Shown piece by piece: positions 1 to 9,362 of a stretch of 64,000 nucleotides of DNA. The DNA comes from Burkholderia cepacia (lineage in GTDB: Bacteria > Pseudomonadota > Gammaproteobacteria > Burkholderiales > Burkholderiaceae). The stretch is from positions 2,790,001-2,854,000 of the forward strand of contig NZ_CP013444.1 of assembly GCF_001718835.1 (NCBI RefSeq). The letters run 5' to 3'. The position numbers and the translations under genes are program-made. Within the stretch, counting starts at the first letter, position 1. The number at the start of each line of letters is the position of its first letter. The notes below the pieces were generated by a model. The model did no database searches. It saw only the letters and a program-made list of their open reading frames with translations, and was not told the DNA's origin.

Positions 1-1592
<1,592 letters not shown>

Positions 1593-1907
1593 TGTCTCCT
1601 CCGGGGATCCTTCCGGTCAGTTGCCGGACTCTTTGCCGTCATTGCAAGCAAGCATCGGGCCACACGATCGTCGCGGTGCGGACGGACGTCCGGCGCCGGA
1701 TTCGCGGCCATACATGAAAGACGGTTGTAAGGCGTGATCCGGGGAGTCGCGCGCCGAGCCGCCGGATGGGTGAGATTTCCTGATACCGCGATCGCAACGC
1801 TGCCGCTACTCGTGCAAATCCCGATCTTTGCGGCTGGCGCGTTTCTGGCTTTGCTTCATTCCGATCACGCGGCCATCGCCCGACACCCGCTCCCGAGCCG
1901 AACCGAC
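1593..1907. other. Intergenic region between divergent genes
   Basis: About 315 bases separate the divergent activator and hydrolase. I see no convincing promoter or operator. The open frame of the hydrolase extends back to an ATG at 1734, so part of this stretch could be coding if that upstream start is used. Confidence 0.4.
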
Positions 1908-2885
1908 ATGACGCCTGCCCCGCTCCGACCCGCCGCGCATGCGGCGCCCGACCGCCGGCGCATCCGCTGCGACGCGCAATCGATCGCGTTCTCCGTCGCC
2001 GGCGCGGCGCACGGCCATCCGGTCGTGGTGCTGCACGGCGGGCCCGGCAGCGGCAGCCAGGCCGGCATCCTGCGGCTGTTCGACCTGACGCGGGTGCGCG
2101 TCGTGCTCGTCGACCAGCGCGGCGCGGGCGCGTCGGCGCCACGCGGCGGCACGCGCCACAACGACACCGCGCGGTTGATCGACGATCTCGAAGCGGTACG
2201 CGCGCGGCTCGGCATCGCGCGCTGGGGCGTCGTCGGCGGCTCGTGGGGCGCGGCGCTCGCACTCGCGTATGCGGGCACACATCCCGCACGGGTCACCGGC
2301 GTCGTGCTGCGCGGGCTGTTCCTGACGTCGCGACGCGAAGTCCGCCGGTTGTTCACGACGTCGCGAACACGCGCGCCCCGCGAATGGCGACGCCTGTACG
2401 CGGCGGCCGGCTGCAGCCAGCCGGATCGCCTGCTGTCGTGCTGCGCGCGGCGGCTGCAACCCGGCGCGGGCGCGGCCCGGCAGCGGGCGGTGGCGCTGGC
2501 TTGGCACGCCTACGAGGACGCGATCCTCGCGTCGCCGCAATCGCGCCGTTCGCATGCGCGCACGATCCGCTCGCACCCGGACGTCCTCCGGTTGATCGAC
2601 AAGTACCGGATCCAGGCGCATTACCTGCGGCGCGACTGCTGGCTAGGCGAGCGCCGCGTGCTCGCGCTCGCATGCCGCGCGTCAGACGCGGGCGTGCCGC
2701 TGTTCGCCGCGCACGGGATGCACGATCCCGTCTGCCCGGCCGCCAACGTCGCCCGCCTCGCGCGTGCCGTGCCCGCCGCCCGGATCGAGCGCGTGCCGGC
2801 CGGGCATCTGGCGGGCGACCCGGCATTGGCACGCAGCATCGCCCGCGCCATCCATGCGATGTTCGCGGCGATGCCGTGCGCGTGA
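1908..2885 (+). CDS. Alpha/beta hydrolase, prolyl iminopeptidase-like
   Basis: Predicted serine hydrolase of the prolyl aminopeptidase (peptidase family S33) type, 325 residues from the ATG at 1908. Family signatures are the oxyanion-hole motif HGGPGSG (residues 43-49), DQRGAGAS just after it, the nucleophile elbow GGSWG (Ser112), an LRGLFL segment typical of prolyl iminopeptidases, and C-terminal candidates for the catalytic Asp (HGMHDP) and His (AGHLAG). Family members remove N-terminal proline from small peptides in the cytoplasm. An upstream ATG at 1734 would add 58 residues with a hydrophobic stretch. I prefer 1908 because homology begins there, but neither start has a good ribosome site. 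No functional link to the alcohol dehydrogenase operon downstream is evident. Confidence 0.8.
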   Translation: MTPAPLRPAAHAAPDRRRIRCDAQSIAFSVAGAAHGHPVVVLHGGPGSGSQAGILRLFDLTRVRVVLVDQRGAGASAPRGGTRHNDTARLIDDLEAVRARLGIARWGVVGGSWGAALALAYAGTHPARVTGVVLRGLFLTSRREVRRLFTTSRTRAPREWRRLYAAAGCSQPDRLLSCCARRLQPGAGAARQRAVALAWHAYEDAILASPQSRRSHARTIRSHPDVLRLIDKYRIQAHYLRRDCWLGERRVLALACRASDAGVPLFAAHGMHDPVCPAANVARLARAVPAARIERVPAGHLAGDPALARSIARAIHAMFAAMPCA

Positions 2886-3182
2886 CCGCGCATGCCGACG
2901 GCCCCGCTTCGCACCGTCATGACCCAATGCATTGGGTCTCCTGATCATTCTCCTTTGTCTCCTGTTCGTGTTCTGCCGCACGGTGCACCCGTTCCACGCG
3001 GTACGCATCTACGCAGCGGCACGCTGACACAGGCGAGCCGCCGCCTGTCATGTTTGGCAACACTGCGCGCGCGGGGGTGTACCTGAATGCAACACCTGCG
3101 TCGACGCCGCCGCACCGCGTCTTCGATGCCGCGCAGCGCGCGATGCGCCCGTATACCGCACCGCGCGGGCTTCGCGCCGCGA
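2886..3182. other. Upstream region of the quinoprotein operon
   Basis: Non-coding stretch before the -24/-12 promoter. It contains two inverted repeats described separately (3025-3062) that could bind the activator. An open frame starting at 3050 reads through here into the dehydrogenase but has no coding character before the signal peptide. Confidence 0.5.
3025..3062. promoter_or_regulatory. Candidate upstream activator sites
   Basis: Two dyads lie side by side: TGACACAGGCG (3025-3035) with CGCCTGTCA (3042-3050), and TGTT-TGGC-AACA (3051-3062). They sit about 120-160 bases upstream of the -24 element, the usual distance for sigma54 enhancer sites. AcoR-type activators bind TGT/ACA-type dyads. 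That these bind the activator at 1-1592 is inference. Confidence 0.35.
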
Positions 3183-3198
3183 TGGCATGCGACTTGCG
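3183..3198 (+). promoter_or_regulatory. Sigma-54 (-24/-12) promoter of the quinoprotein operon
   Basis: TGGCAT-GCGAC-TTGCG fits the consensus TGGCAY-N5-TTGCW except for the last base. The GG (3184-3185) and GC (3196-3197) doublets are separated by exactly 10 bases. Predicted transcription start is near 3209, giving an untranslated leader of about 80 bases before the ATG at 3290. A sigma54 activator gene lies 1.6 kb upstream. Confidence 0.65.
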
Positions 3199-3289
3199 TG
3201 AACGGCAGCGCACTCGGCCCGGAATCCCCACCGTGCCGGCGCGACGAACCGTTCGCGGCGGTGCGACCACAATGACCAAGGAGACAACC

Positions 3290-5011
3290 ATGAAGAAACT
3301 CTCGGCTTCAGCGAGCCGGCTGGCGACGATCGGTATCGCGACGGCGGCGGCCGTCGCGCTGAACCCCGGCCTCGTCGAAGCGGCCGCGGACTACCCGGCC
3401 GTGACCTACCAGCGGCTGACCGATGCGCACACCGATCCGGGCTGGCTGACCTATTACCGCACCTACGACGGCCAGTCGCATTCGCCGCTCAAGCAGATCG
3501 ACGCGTCGAACGCGAAGGAACTCAAGCAGGTGTGGGCCTACAAGTTCCCCGCCGAGCTGAAGCAGGGCTTCGAAGCCACGCCGATCGTCAACGGCAACTA
3601 CCTGTTCGTGACCACGCCGAAGGACAACGTCTACGCATTCGATGCGAAGAGCGGCAGGCAGCTGTGGAAATACGAACCGAAGCTCGGCGCGGCATCGTTC
3701 AAGACCGCTTGCTGCGACGTCGTCAACCGTGGCGTCGCGCTGTACGGCAAGAACGTCTACGTCGCGATGCTGAGCGGCGAGGTCGTGGCGCTCGATGCGC
3801 AAACGGGCAATCTCGTCTGGAAGAAGCAGATGTTCGAGCCGGGCCTCGGCTATGCGTTCTCGCTCGCGCCGCTCGCGCTGGACGGCTCGATCATCGTCGG
3901 CACCTCCGGCGGCGAATACGGGATTCGCGGGTACATTGCCGCGCTGAACCCCGAAGACGGCTCGCTGGTCTGGAAGCGCTACACGATCCCGAGCCCCGGC
4001 GAAAAAGGCGCGGAGACCTGGCCCGACGGGATGCAGGCGCACGGCGGCGGCGCCGCCTGGCTGACCGGCACGTATGATGCGGCAAGCCGTACGCTGTACT
4101 GGGGCGTCGGCAACCCGGGCCCGTGGCTCGCGGCGCTGCGTCCCGGCGACAACCTGTATTCCGACTCGTTGCTCGCGCTCGATCCGAAGAACGGCAACCT
4201 GAAGTGGCACTACCAGTACACGAGCAACGACACGTGGGACTACGACGGCGTCAACACGCCGATCCTCGCGGACGTCAAGTACAAAGGCAAGGACTACGAT
4301 GCGATCATTCACGCCGACCGCAACGGCTTCTTCCACGCGATCGATCGCACGACCGGCAAGCTGATCTACGCGGAGCCGTTCGTCACGGCGACGTCGGTCA
4401 CCGGCTACACGGCCGACGGCAAGCCCATCGCGGACCCGTCGAAGTTCCCGAAGGCCGGCACGACGATCGACACGTGCCCGAGCTTCCTCGGCGGCAAGAA
4501 CTGGTGGTCGGTGTCGTACGACCCCGCGCGCCACATCGCGGTCGTACCCTCCCTTCACGCGTGCATGAGCCTGTCCGGCAAGTCGGTCAGCTACATGGAA
4601 GGCCTGCCGTATCTCGGGGAAGGCTTCGAGATCAAGCCGGAACCGGGCAGCCAGGGTTATGGCGAACTGCAGGCCATCGACGTGAACACGGGCAAGAAAC
4701 TGTGGGGCCACTGGTCGAAGAAGCCGTGGAACGGCGGCGTCGCGACCACCGCGAGCGGCCTGGCGTTCAGCGGCTCGCTCGACGGCCACCTGTATGCCTT
4801 CGACACGGCGACCGGCAAGGTGCTCTGGGAGAGCCCGCAGCTCGCGAGCGGCATCATCGCGCAGCCGTCGGTGTTCGAGGTCGACGGCAAGGAATACGTC
4901 GCGGTGCTCGCCGGATACGGCGGCGCGAACCCGATCTGGGGCGGCCCGATGGCCGACGTCGCGAAAGACGTTCCGCGCGGCGGCACGCTCTACGTATTCG
5001 CGCTCGACTGA
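3290..5011 (+). CDS. PQQ-dependent alcohol dehydrogenase, lanthanide-type signature
   Basis: Periplasmic quinoprotein dehydrogenase of the methanol/ethanol family (573 residues), an eight-bladed propeller that oxidises alcohols and passes electrons to cytochrome c. A signal peptide ends near AAAD (about residue 30). The ATG at 3290 follows AAGGAG at 3278-3283. Diagnostic features are the vicinal disulphide Cys141-Cys142, metal ligands Glu209 (GGEYG) and Asn275 (GNPGPW), the catalytic Asp317 and, two residues on, Asp319 (motif WDYDGVN). Ca-dependent relatives have Ala, Ser or Thr at that second position. An Asp there is the known mark of lanthanide-dependent XoxF/PedH enzymes, so rare-earth dependence is predicted. 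Substrate (short-chain alcohol, 2-phenylethanol or other) cannot be read from the sequence. First gene of an operon with a cytochrome fusion and a HiPIP. Confidence 0.93.
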   Translation: MKKLSASASRLATIGIATAAAVALNPGLVEAAADYPAVTYQRLTDAHTDPGWLTYYRTYDGQSHSPLKQIDASNAKELKQVWAYKFPAELKQGFEATPIVNGNYLFVTTPKDNVYAFDAKSGRQLWKYEPKLGAASFKTACCDVVNRGVALYGKNVYVAMLSGEVVALDAQTGNLVWKKQMFEPGLGYAFSLAPLALDGSIIVGTSGGEYGIRGYIAALNPEDGSLVWKRYTIPSPGEKGAETWPDGMQAHGGGAAWLTGTYDAASRTLYWGVGNPGPWLAALRPGDNLYSDSLLALDPKNGNLKWHYQYTSNDTWDYDGVNTPILADVKYKGKDYDAIIHADRNGFFHAIDRTTGKLIYAEPFVTATSVTGYTADGKPIADPSKFPKAGTTIDTCPSFLGGKNWWSVSYDPARHIAVVPSLHACMSLSGKSVSYMEGLPYLGEGFEIKPEPGSQGYGELQAIDVNTGKKLWGHWSKKPWNGGVATTASGLAFSGSLDGHLYAFDTATGKVLWESPQLASGIIAQPSVFEVDGKEYVAVLAGYGGANPIWGGPMADVAKDVPRGGTLYVFALD

Positions 5012-5016
5012 ACGCA

Positions 5017-5051
5017 CGTCGCGCCCGCATGCGCCCGATCCGGGCGCGACG
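5017..5051 (+). terminator. Intercistronic hairpin after the dehydrogenase gene
   Basis: Perfect 11-bp stem CGTCGCGCCCG (5017-5027) with CGGGCGCGACG (5041-5051) and a 13-base loop, starting five bases after the stop codon. There is no T-run, so it is more likely an mRNA stabiliser or attenuator than a full terminator; it would favour high expression of the first cistron. Confidence 0.45.
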
Positions 5052-5080
5052 CCCCAACAGCTTCAACAGGAAACACGACC

Positions 5081-6289
5081 ATGAAGACTCGACTCGCTCC
5101 CCTGACCCTCGCCAGTCTGCTCGCCGCGGGCGTGGCGCTGACGCCGGCATCCGCGTCGGCCGGCGTACGCATCTGCACGCTGCCCGGCAGCCCGACGACG
5201 GCGCTCGACAAAGCCGTTGCGCGCGAAGTGTTCCGCACCGCCGGCATCGTCGCCTCGTTCAACCGGCGCGGTGTGGACGACGACGGCGGCGACGACGGCA
5301 TCTCCGCCGCCGAACTGAAGCAATCGCTCGAACGCGACTGCGACATGATCGCCGGCTTCCCGCGCTCGGCGATCGCCGATGCGTCGGGGTCCAGAATGAC
5401 GTACTCGCAGGGGTATCTGCGCTCCAGCTACGTCAGCGTGACGCTGCGCGACGCGCACGCATCGTCCACCGGAAAGGAAACGATCGCGGCCACGTACTCC
5501 AGCCCGTCGCAACTGATCGCGGCACAGGCGGCGAACGCCCGCTTCGATCTCGAGAACACGTCCGAGAAGACCATCGACGCGCTCGCGACCGGTCGCGCAC
5601 AGCGCGCGATCGTCTGGTATCCGAGCGTCGTGGCGTATGAGCACGCGCACCCGCAACAGCGGTTCCAGGTTGCGGCCACGTCGTCGCCGTACTCGGACTG
5701 GCAGTTGTCGTTCGCATTCGGGCCAGGCAAGGAAGCGCTGCAGAAGCGCATCGACGCGGCGTTGTCGCGGCTGAATGCCAACGGCCGGATCGCCGCGCTC
5801 ACACGCGGCTGGGCACTGCCGGAGACGGTCGCGCAAGCAGCGGGGGCGCCTGCGCCCGGCCGGTTTCTCGACGGCGCGGTCGCATCCGCCCGGCAGCAGC
5901 CGGCGAAGAGCGGCTTCATCAAGATCTCGGCGAGTGACGACAGCGGCGTGCCGTCGTTCGACAATGCGCAGGCACAGCACGGCAAGAAGCTCTATATCGA
6001 TGCCTGCGCGAAATGCCACGGCGACCAGCTCGAAGGCAATACCGCCCCCGCGCTGAGCGGGGAGTCCTTCGCGCCCGAGGGCAAGTCGCACATCACAGTC
6101 GGCGGCATCTTCCAGTACATGTCGAACAACATGCCGGCCGATCGCCCCGGCAAGATGACGGCACAGGAATACGAGGACTTGATGGCGTTCCTGCTCTATT
6201 CGAACGGTTACGACGCGTCGAAGAGCAAGCTGACCGCCGATGTCGCCACCTCGTCGAAGGCACCGCTCGTCGCCGGCCCGCGCAAATAA
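5081..6289 (+). CDS. Periplasmic binding protein (MxaJ/XoxJ-like) fused to cytochrome c
   Basis: Secreted 402-residue protein with two modules. Residues about 1-27 are a signal peptide (cleavage near ASAG). About 28-260 resemble the family 3 solute-binding fold found in MxaJ/XoxJ/PedB partners of quinoprotein dehydrogenases. About 285-385 form a class I cytochrome c with haem motif Cys309-Ala-Lys-Cys312-His313 and a likely distal Met in the MSNNMP or KMT segment. In methylotrophs the J protein and the c-type cytochrome acceptor are separate genes, so here one polypeptide may both engage the dehydrogenase and take its electrons. The N-terminal assignment rests on fold-like pattern and gene context; the haem module is certain. 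The ATG at 5081 follows AACAGGAAACACGACC. Confidence 0.85.
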   Translation: MKTRLAPLTLASLLAAGVALTPASASAGVRICTLPGSPTTALDKAVAREVFRTAGIVASFNRRGVDDDGGDDGISAAELKQSLERDCDMIAGFPRSAIADASGSRMTYSQGYLRSSYVSVTLRDAHASSTGKETIAATYSSPSQLIAAQAANARFDLENTSEKTIDALATGRAQRAIVWYPSVVAYEHAHPQQRFQVAATSSPYSDWQLSFAFGPGKEALQKRIDAALSRLNANGRIAALTRGWALPETVAQAAGAPAPGRFLDGAVASARQQPAKSGFIKISASDDSGVPSFDNAQAQHGKKLYIDACAKCHGDQLEGNTAPALSGESFAPEGKSHITVGGIFQYMSNNMPADRPGKMTAQEYEDLMAFLLYSNGYDASKSKLTADVATSSKAPLVAGPRK

Positions 6290-6311
6290 CGCCCCCTTTC
6301 GTTTCGGCAGA

Positions 6312-6345
6312 CCCGCCGCGCCGGCAAGCATTCCGGCGCGGCGGG
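6312..6345 (+). terminator. Strong hairpin between cytochrome fusion and HiPIP genes
   Basis: A 13-bp perfect stem, CCCGCCGCGCCGG (6312-6324) with CCGGCGCGGCGGG (6333-6345), loop CAAGCATT, followed by a T-rich tract (TTATTTCATTTC). It could terminate part of the transcription and lower HiPIP expression relative to the first two genes. Confidence 0.6.
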
Positions 6346-6377
6346 GCGACTTATTTCATTTCATTTAGGAAAACGAC

Positions 6378-6692
6378 ATGATCTCCCGAACTCGCAGAAC
6401 CTTCATCGTCCAGGCCGCCGGCCTGTGTGCCGCACTCGCAGCCGGAACCGGCGCATTCGCGGCAGCGCTGCTCGTCGACGAAAACGACGCGGCCGCGAAG
6501 ACGCTCGGCTACCGCGCGAAGGCGACGACCGTCGACACAGGCAAGTTCCCGAAGTACCAGGCCGGCCAGACGTGCTCGAACTGCCGCTTCTACAAGGCCG
6601 GCGCCGGCGAATCCTCCGGCACGTGTCCGATGTTCGGCGGCAAGGCGGTGGCCGCCGAAGGCTGGTGCAACGTCTATGCGAAGCGTGCCTGA
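6378..6692 (+). CDS. High-potential iron-sulfur protein (HiPIP), Tat-exported
   Basis: Small periplasmic [4Fe-4S] electron carrier, 104 residues. The N-terminus has a twin-arginine motif (RTRRTFI) and a hydrophobic stretch ending near AFAA (about residue 30), consistent with export of the folded cluster-bearing protein. Four cysteines sit in HiPIP spacing: Cys66-x2-Cys69-x13-Cys83-x13-Cys97. HiPIPs shuttle single electrons between periplasmic cytochromes and terminal acceptors. Its place as third gene after a quinoprotein dehydrogenase and a cytochrome suggests it carries electrons from alcohol oxidation to the respiratory chain, an inference from operon order. Confidence 0.92.
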   Translation: MISRTRRTFIVQAAGLCAALAAGTGAFAAALLVDENDAAAKTLGYRAKATTVDTGKFPKYQAGQTCSNCRFYKAGAGESSGTCPMFGGKAVAAEGWCNVYAKRA

Positions 6693-6775
6693 GCGCGGGC
6701 ACGACACCGCGCCGCGGCCTCATCGGAATTGATTGGCCATACCGATTACGACACTCGACAACACGGAGACAGACG

Positions 6776-7042
6776 ATGAAGAGCAGGACATGGACGATCT
6801 GCGTGGCGCTGCTCGGCGCGACGGCGAGCATGAGCGGCTCCGCGCATGGAAGCGCCCGCGCTGCCGCCGGCGTGGAAATGAGCGCCGGCGGCTCGCCGGC
6901 TACTGTTCGAGCCCTACCGCCAGCGGCCGCTGATCGCTGCGGCCGTGATCGTCGACCACGCGCACCGTATAGCTGCCCGCCGTCCGCGGCTGCCAGAACA
7001 GCGCATCGCCCGGCGCGCTGCGCCCCACGAACGCATCGTTGA
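6776..7042 (+). CDS. Short secreted ORF, probably a truncated gene
   Basis: An ATG at 6776 with a ribosome site (GGAGACAGACG) opens an 88-residue frame that starts with a textbook signal peptide (MKSRTWTICVALLGA to about residue 25, SAHG). The rest is Ala/Arg/Pro-rich and matches nothing I recognise. The last 143 bases overlap the 3' end of pbpC on the other strand, where the frame looks like a shadow. The likeliest reading is a fourth gene of the quinoprotein operon (a periplasmic or cytochrome-like protein) that lost its C-terminal part at the junction with pbpC. It may still make a small secreted peptide. Confidence 0.35.
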   Translation: MKSRTWTICVALLGATASMSGSAHGSARAAAGVEMSAGGSPATVRALPPAAADRCGRDRRPRAPYSCPPSAAARTAHRPARCAPRTHR

Positions 7043-9308
7043 CGAACCAGTACAGCGCATGCGCGCTCGCATCGGCCGTTGCGTTGAACGCGATGCGCGT
7101 CTCCTCCATGCTCTTCACGCGCATCGCATACGTACTGCCGCGCAGCGGCGACGTGATGCGCGGCGGATCGCCGTCGACCTGCCCCGCGTCGCGGCAGTCC
7201 GCGTTCTGCGGCGGCCGCCGGCGCGCAATGCCGGCCTGCGCGAACACCTGCTGCAGATCCGACGGCCAGAACTCGAAGATCTCCGTATGCGTGCGCTTGC
7301 CGTCGTACGGCGGGCACGCGGGGCGGCCGGTCGCGTCGTCGATCACGACCGGCCGGTGCACGGTGCTCACGCGGATCGGCGACGTGCCCGGAATGAACCA
7401 CGTCCAGCCCTGCTGCGGGCACCACTCGTTCGGCAGGTCGCCGCTCGCGAGGCAGATCCGCACGCGCTTCAGGCGCGGCGGCACCGCGCGCGGCGGCTCG
7501 ACGAGCGTGCGCTCGGCATTCAACGCGTCGACGACCTGGAAGAACAGCGGCGCGGCCGCGTCGACGCCGACGAACGCCGTATTGGTCGAGTTGTCGAAAT
7601 TGCCGACCCACACGACCAGCACGTACGGGCCGAACGCGCCGGCCGTCCACGCATCGCGGAACGACCATGACGTGCCGGTTTTCCAGTAGACGGGCGCGCT
7701 CGACGGTTGCGCGCCGCTCGTTTCGTCGGGGCGCAGATGCTGGCGCAGCATGTCCATCGTCATGTAGCTCGCCTCCGCGCTCAACAGGCGCCGGCCGGGC
7801 AGCGCCGGTTCGTCCGCGCGCAGCCGCAGCGGCCGGAATTCGCCGCGATTCGCGAGCATCGCGTAGAGCGCCGCGAGATCCTGCATCGTCACTTCGCCGC
7901 CGCCGAGCACGAGCGCGAGCCCGTAGTGCTGCGCGCTCGCGAGCCGGCGCACGCCGGCTTCCTGCAGGAACCGGTACAGGTCGGGTGACTTGAGCTGCGA
8001 CGCGACCCACACGGCCGGCACGTTGCGGCTGCGGTTCAGCGCGTCGGTCGCGGTGATCGGCCCGAGGAAATGCCCGTCGAAATTTTCCGGCGCATACGGG
8101 CCGAACGCGGTCGGCACGTCGCGCAGCACCGTTTGCGGATGCAGCACGCCCTGGTCGAAGCCGAGCGCGTAAATGAACGGCTTGAGCGTCGAGCCCGGCG
8201 AGCGCCGCGCGAGCGTGCCGTTCACCTGCCCGTCGATCGTCCGGTCGAAGAAGTTCGCGGAGCCGACCAGCGCCTTCACGCCCATGTCGCGCGTATCGAC
8301 AAGGATGGCCGCCGCATTGCGCACGCCGCGCGTGTCGTTGCGCGCGACATAACGCGCGATCTGCCGTTCGAGCGTGCGCTGCAGGTCGAGATCGAGCGAC
8401 GTGACGACGCGCGCGTCGTCGCGTTCATCATCGTCCCCGCCCGCACGGGTGCGCCACGCGTCGCGCTCGGCCAGCGCCTGGTCGACCGCATGCGGCGCAT
8501 CGAAAGGCAGCGCCGACAATGGCCGCATCGCGAGCGGCAACGCGAACAGCGGCCTCGATGCCGCATCGCGCGGATGGCGGGCGAGCCAGCGCGCATACAG
8601 CCGGTTGCGCGACGCGGCCAGCGCGCGGTTGATCTCGTCCTGGCCGCCGCGCACGCGCCGCGCCGGGTCCTGCGGAATCACCGCGAGCGCGAGCGCCTCG
8701 GGCAGCGTCAGCGCGTCGGGCATCCGGTCGAAATAGACGACGCTCGCAGTGCCTGCGCCTTCGACGTTGCGGCCGTACGGCGCATCGTTCAGATACGCTT
8801 CGAGGATCTGCCGTTTCGAATAGAAGAGCTCGAGCTGCACCGCGCGCGCCACCTGCTCGAGCTTGCCGGCCGGCGTGCGCGTGTTCAGCCGCCACAGCGA
8901 GCGCGCGAGCTGCATCGTCAGCGTCGAGCCGCCCTGCGGATTGCCGCCGCGCACATACGTGATCCACGCACCGCGTGCGAGGCCGTACGGGTTGAAGCCG
9001 GGATGCCAGCGGAACCAGCGGTCCTCGTGCAGCATCACGGCCTCGACGAGCTGCGGCGACATCCGGTCGAGCGGCACCCACAGCCGGTAGCGGTCGTCCT
9101 TCGCCAGCGTGAGCCGCAGCAAGCGGCCCTGTGCGTCGAGCACCGCGACCGACGACGGCTTCCAGTCGCGCAGCGGCGGATGCGGCCACAGGCGGCACGC
9201 GGCCAGCGCACCGAACACGAGCAGCACGCCGGCGATCCAGTTCTGCCAGCGATGCAGCCAGCGGCCTGCGCGATGCAGCGCCCGGCGGAATGCGGACCCG
9301 TCAGCCAT
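6900..9308 (-). CDS. pbpC: Penicillin-binding protein 1C
   Basis: Bifunctional peptidoglycan synthase of class A type (802 residues). The N-terminal transmembrane anchor (about residues 20-40) is followed by a GT51 glycosyltransferase domain with EDRWFRWHPG and GGSTLTMQLAR motifs. The transpeptidase domain has SPGSTLKP (SxxK-type nucleophile), SRN and KTGTSW. A C-terminal PBP1C-specific domain (about 690-802) ends the protein. The start at 9308 is chosen for the GGAAGGTGG ribosome site just upstream; an upstream ATG at 9350 adds 14 residues. The gene is directly downstream of the alpha-2-macroglobulin gene, the usual partner, which is thought to protect cells whose wall has been breached. Confidence 0.93.
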   Translation of the reverse strand: MADGSAFRRALHRAGRWLHRWQNWIAGVLLVFGALAACRLWPHPPLRDWKPSSVAVLDAQGRLLRLTLAKDDRYRLWVPLDRMSPQLVEAVMLHEDRWFRWHPGFNPYGLARGAWITYVRGGNPQGGSTLTMQLARSLWRLNTRTPAGKLEQVARAVQLELFYSKRQILEAYLNDAPYGRNVEGAGTASVVYFDRMPDALTLPEALALAVIPQDPARRVRGGQDEINRALAASRNRLYARWLARHPRDAASRPLFALPLAMRPLSALPFDAPHAVDQALAERDAWRTRAGGDDDERDDARVVTSLDLDLQRTLERQIARYVARNDTRGVRNAAAILVDTRDMGVKALVGSANFFDRTIDGQVNGTLARRSPGSTLKPFIYALGFDQGVLHPQTVLRDVPTAFGPYAPENFDGHFLGPITATDALNRSRNVPAVWVASQLKSPDLYRFLQEAGVRRLASAQHYGLALVLGGGEVTMQDLAALYAMLANRGEFRPLRLRADEPALPGRRLLSAEASYMTMDMLRQHLRPDETSGAQPSSAPVYWKTGTSWSFRDAWTAGAFGPYVLVVWVGNFDNSTNTAFVGVDAAAPLFFQVVDALNAERTLVEPPRAVPPRLKRVRICLASGDLPNEWCPQQGWTWFIPGTSPIRVSTVHRPVVIDDATGRPACPPYDGKRTHTEIFEFWPSDLQQVFAQAGIARRRPPQNADCRDAGQVDGDPPRITSPLRGSTYAMRVKSMEETRIAFNATADASAHALYWFVNDAFVGRSAPGDALFWQPRTAGSYTVRVVDDHGRSDQRPLAVGLEQ

Positions 9309-9362
9309 GCACGCGTCCACCTTCCGCCGAACGCGGCGCACACATCGCATGCCACACCGCGA

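Noticed and set aside
3050..3289. Longer N-terminus for the PQQ dehydrogenase
   Set aside because: The signal peptide and a strong ribosome site place the start at 3290, and the -24/-12 promoter lies inside the extension.
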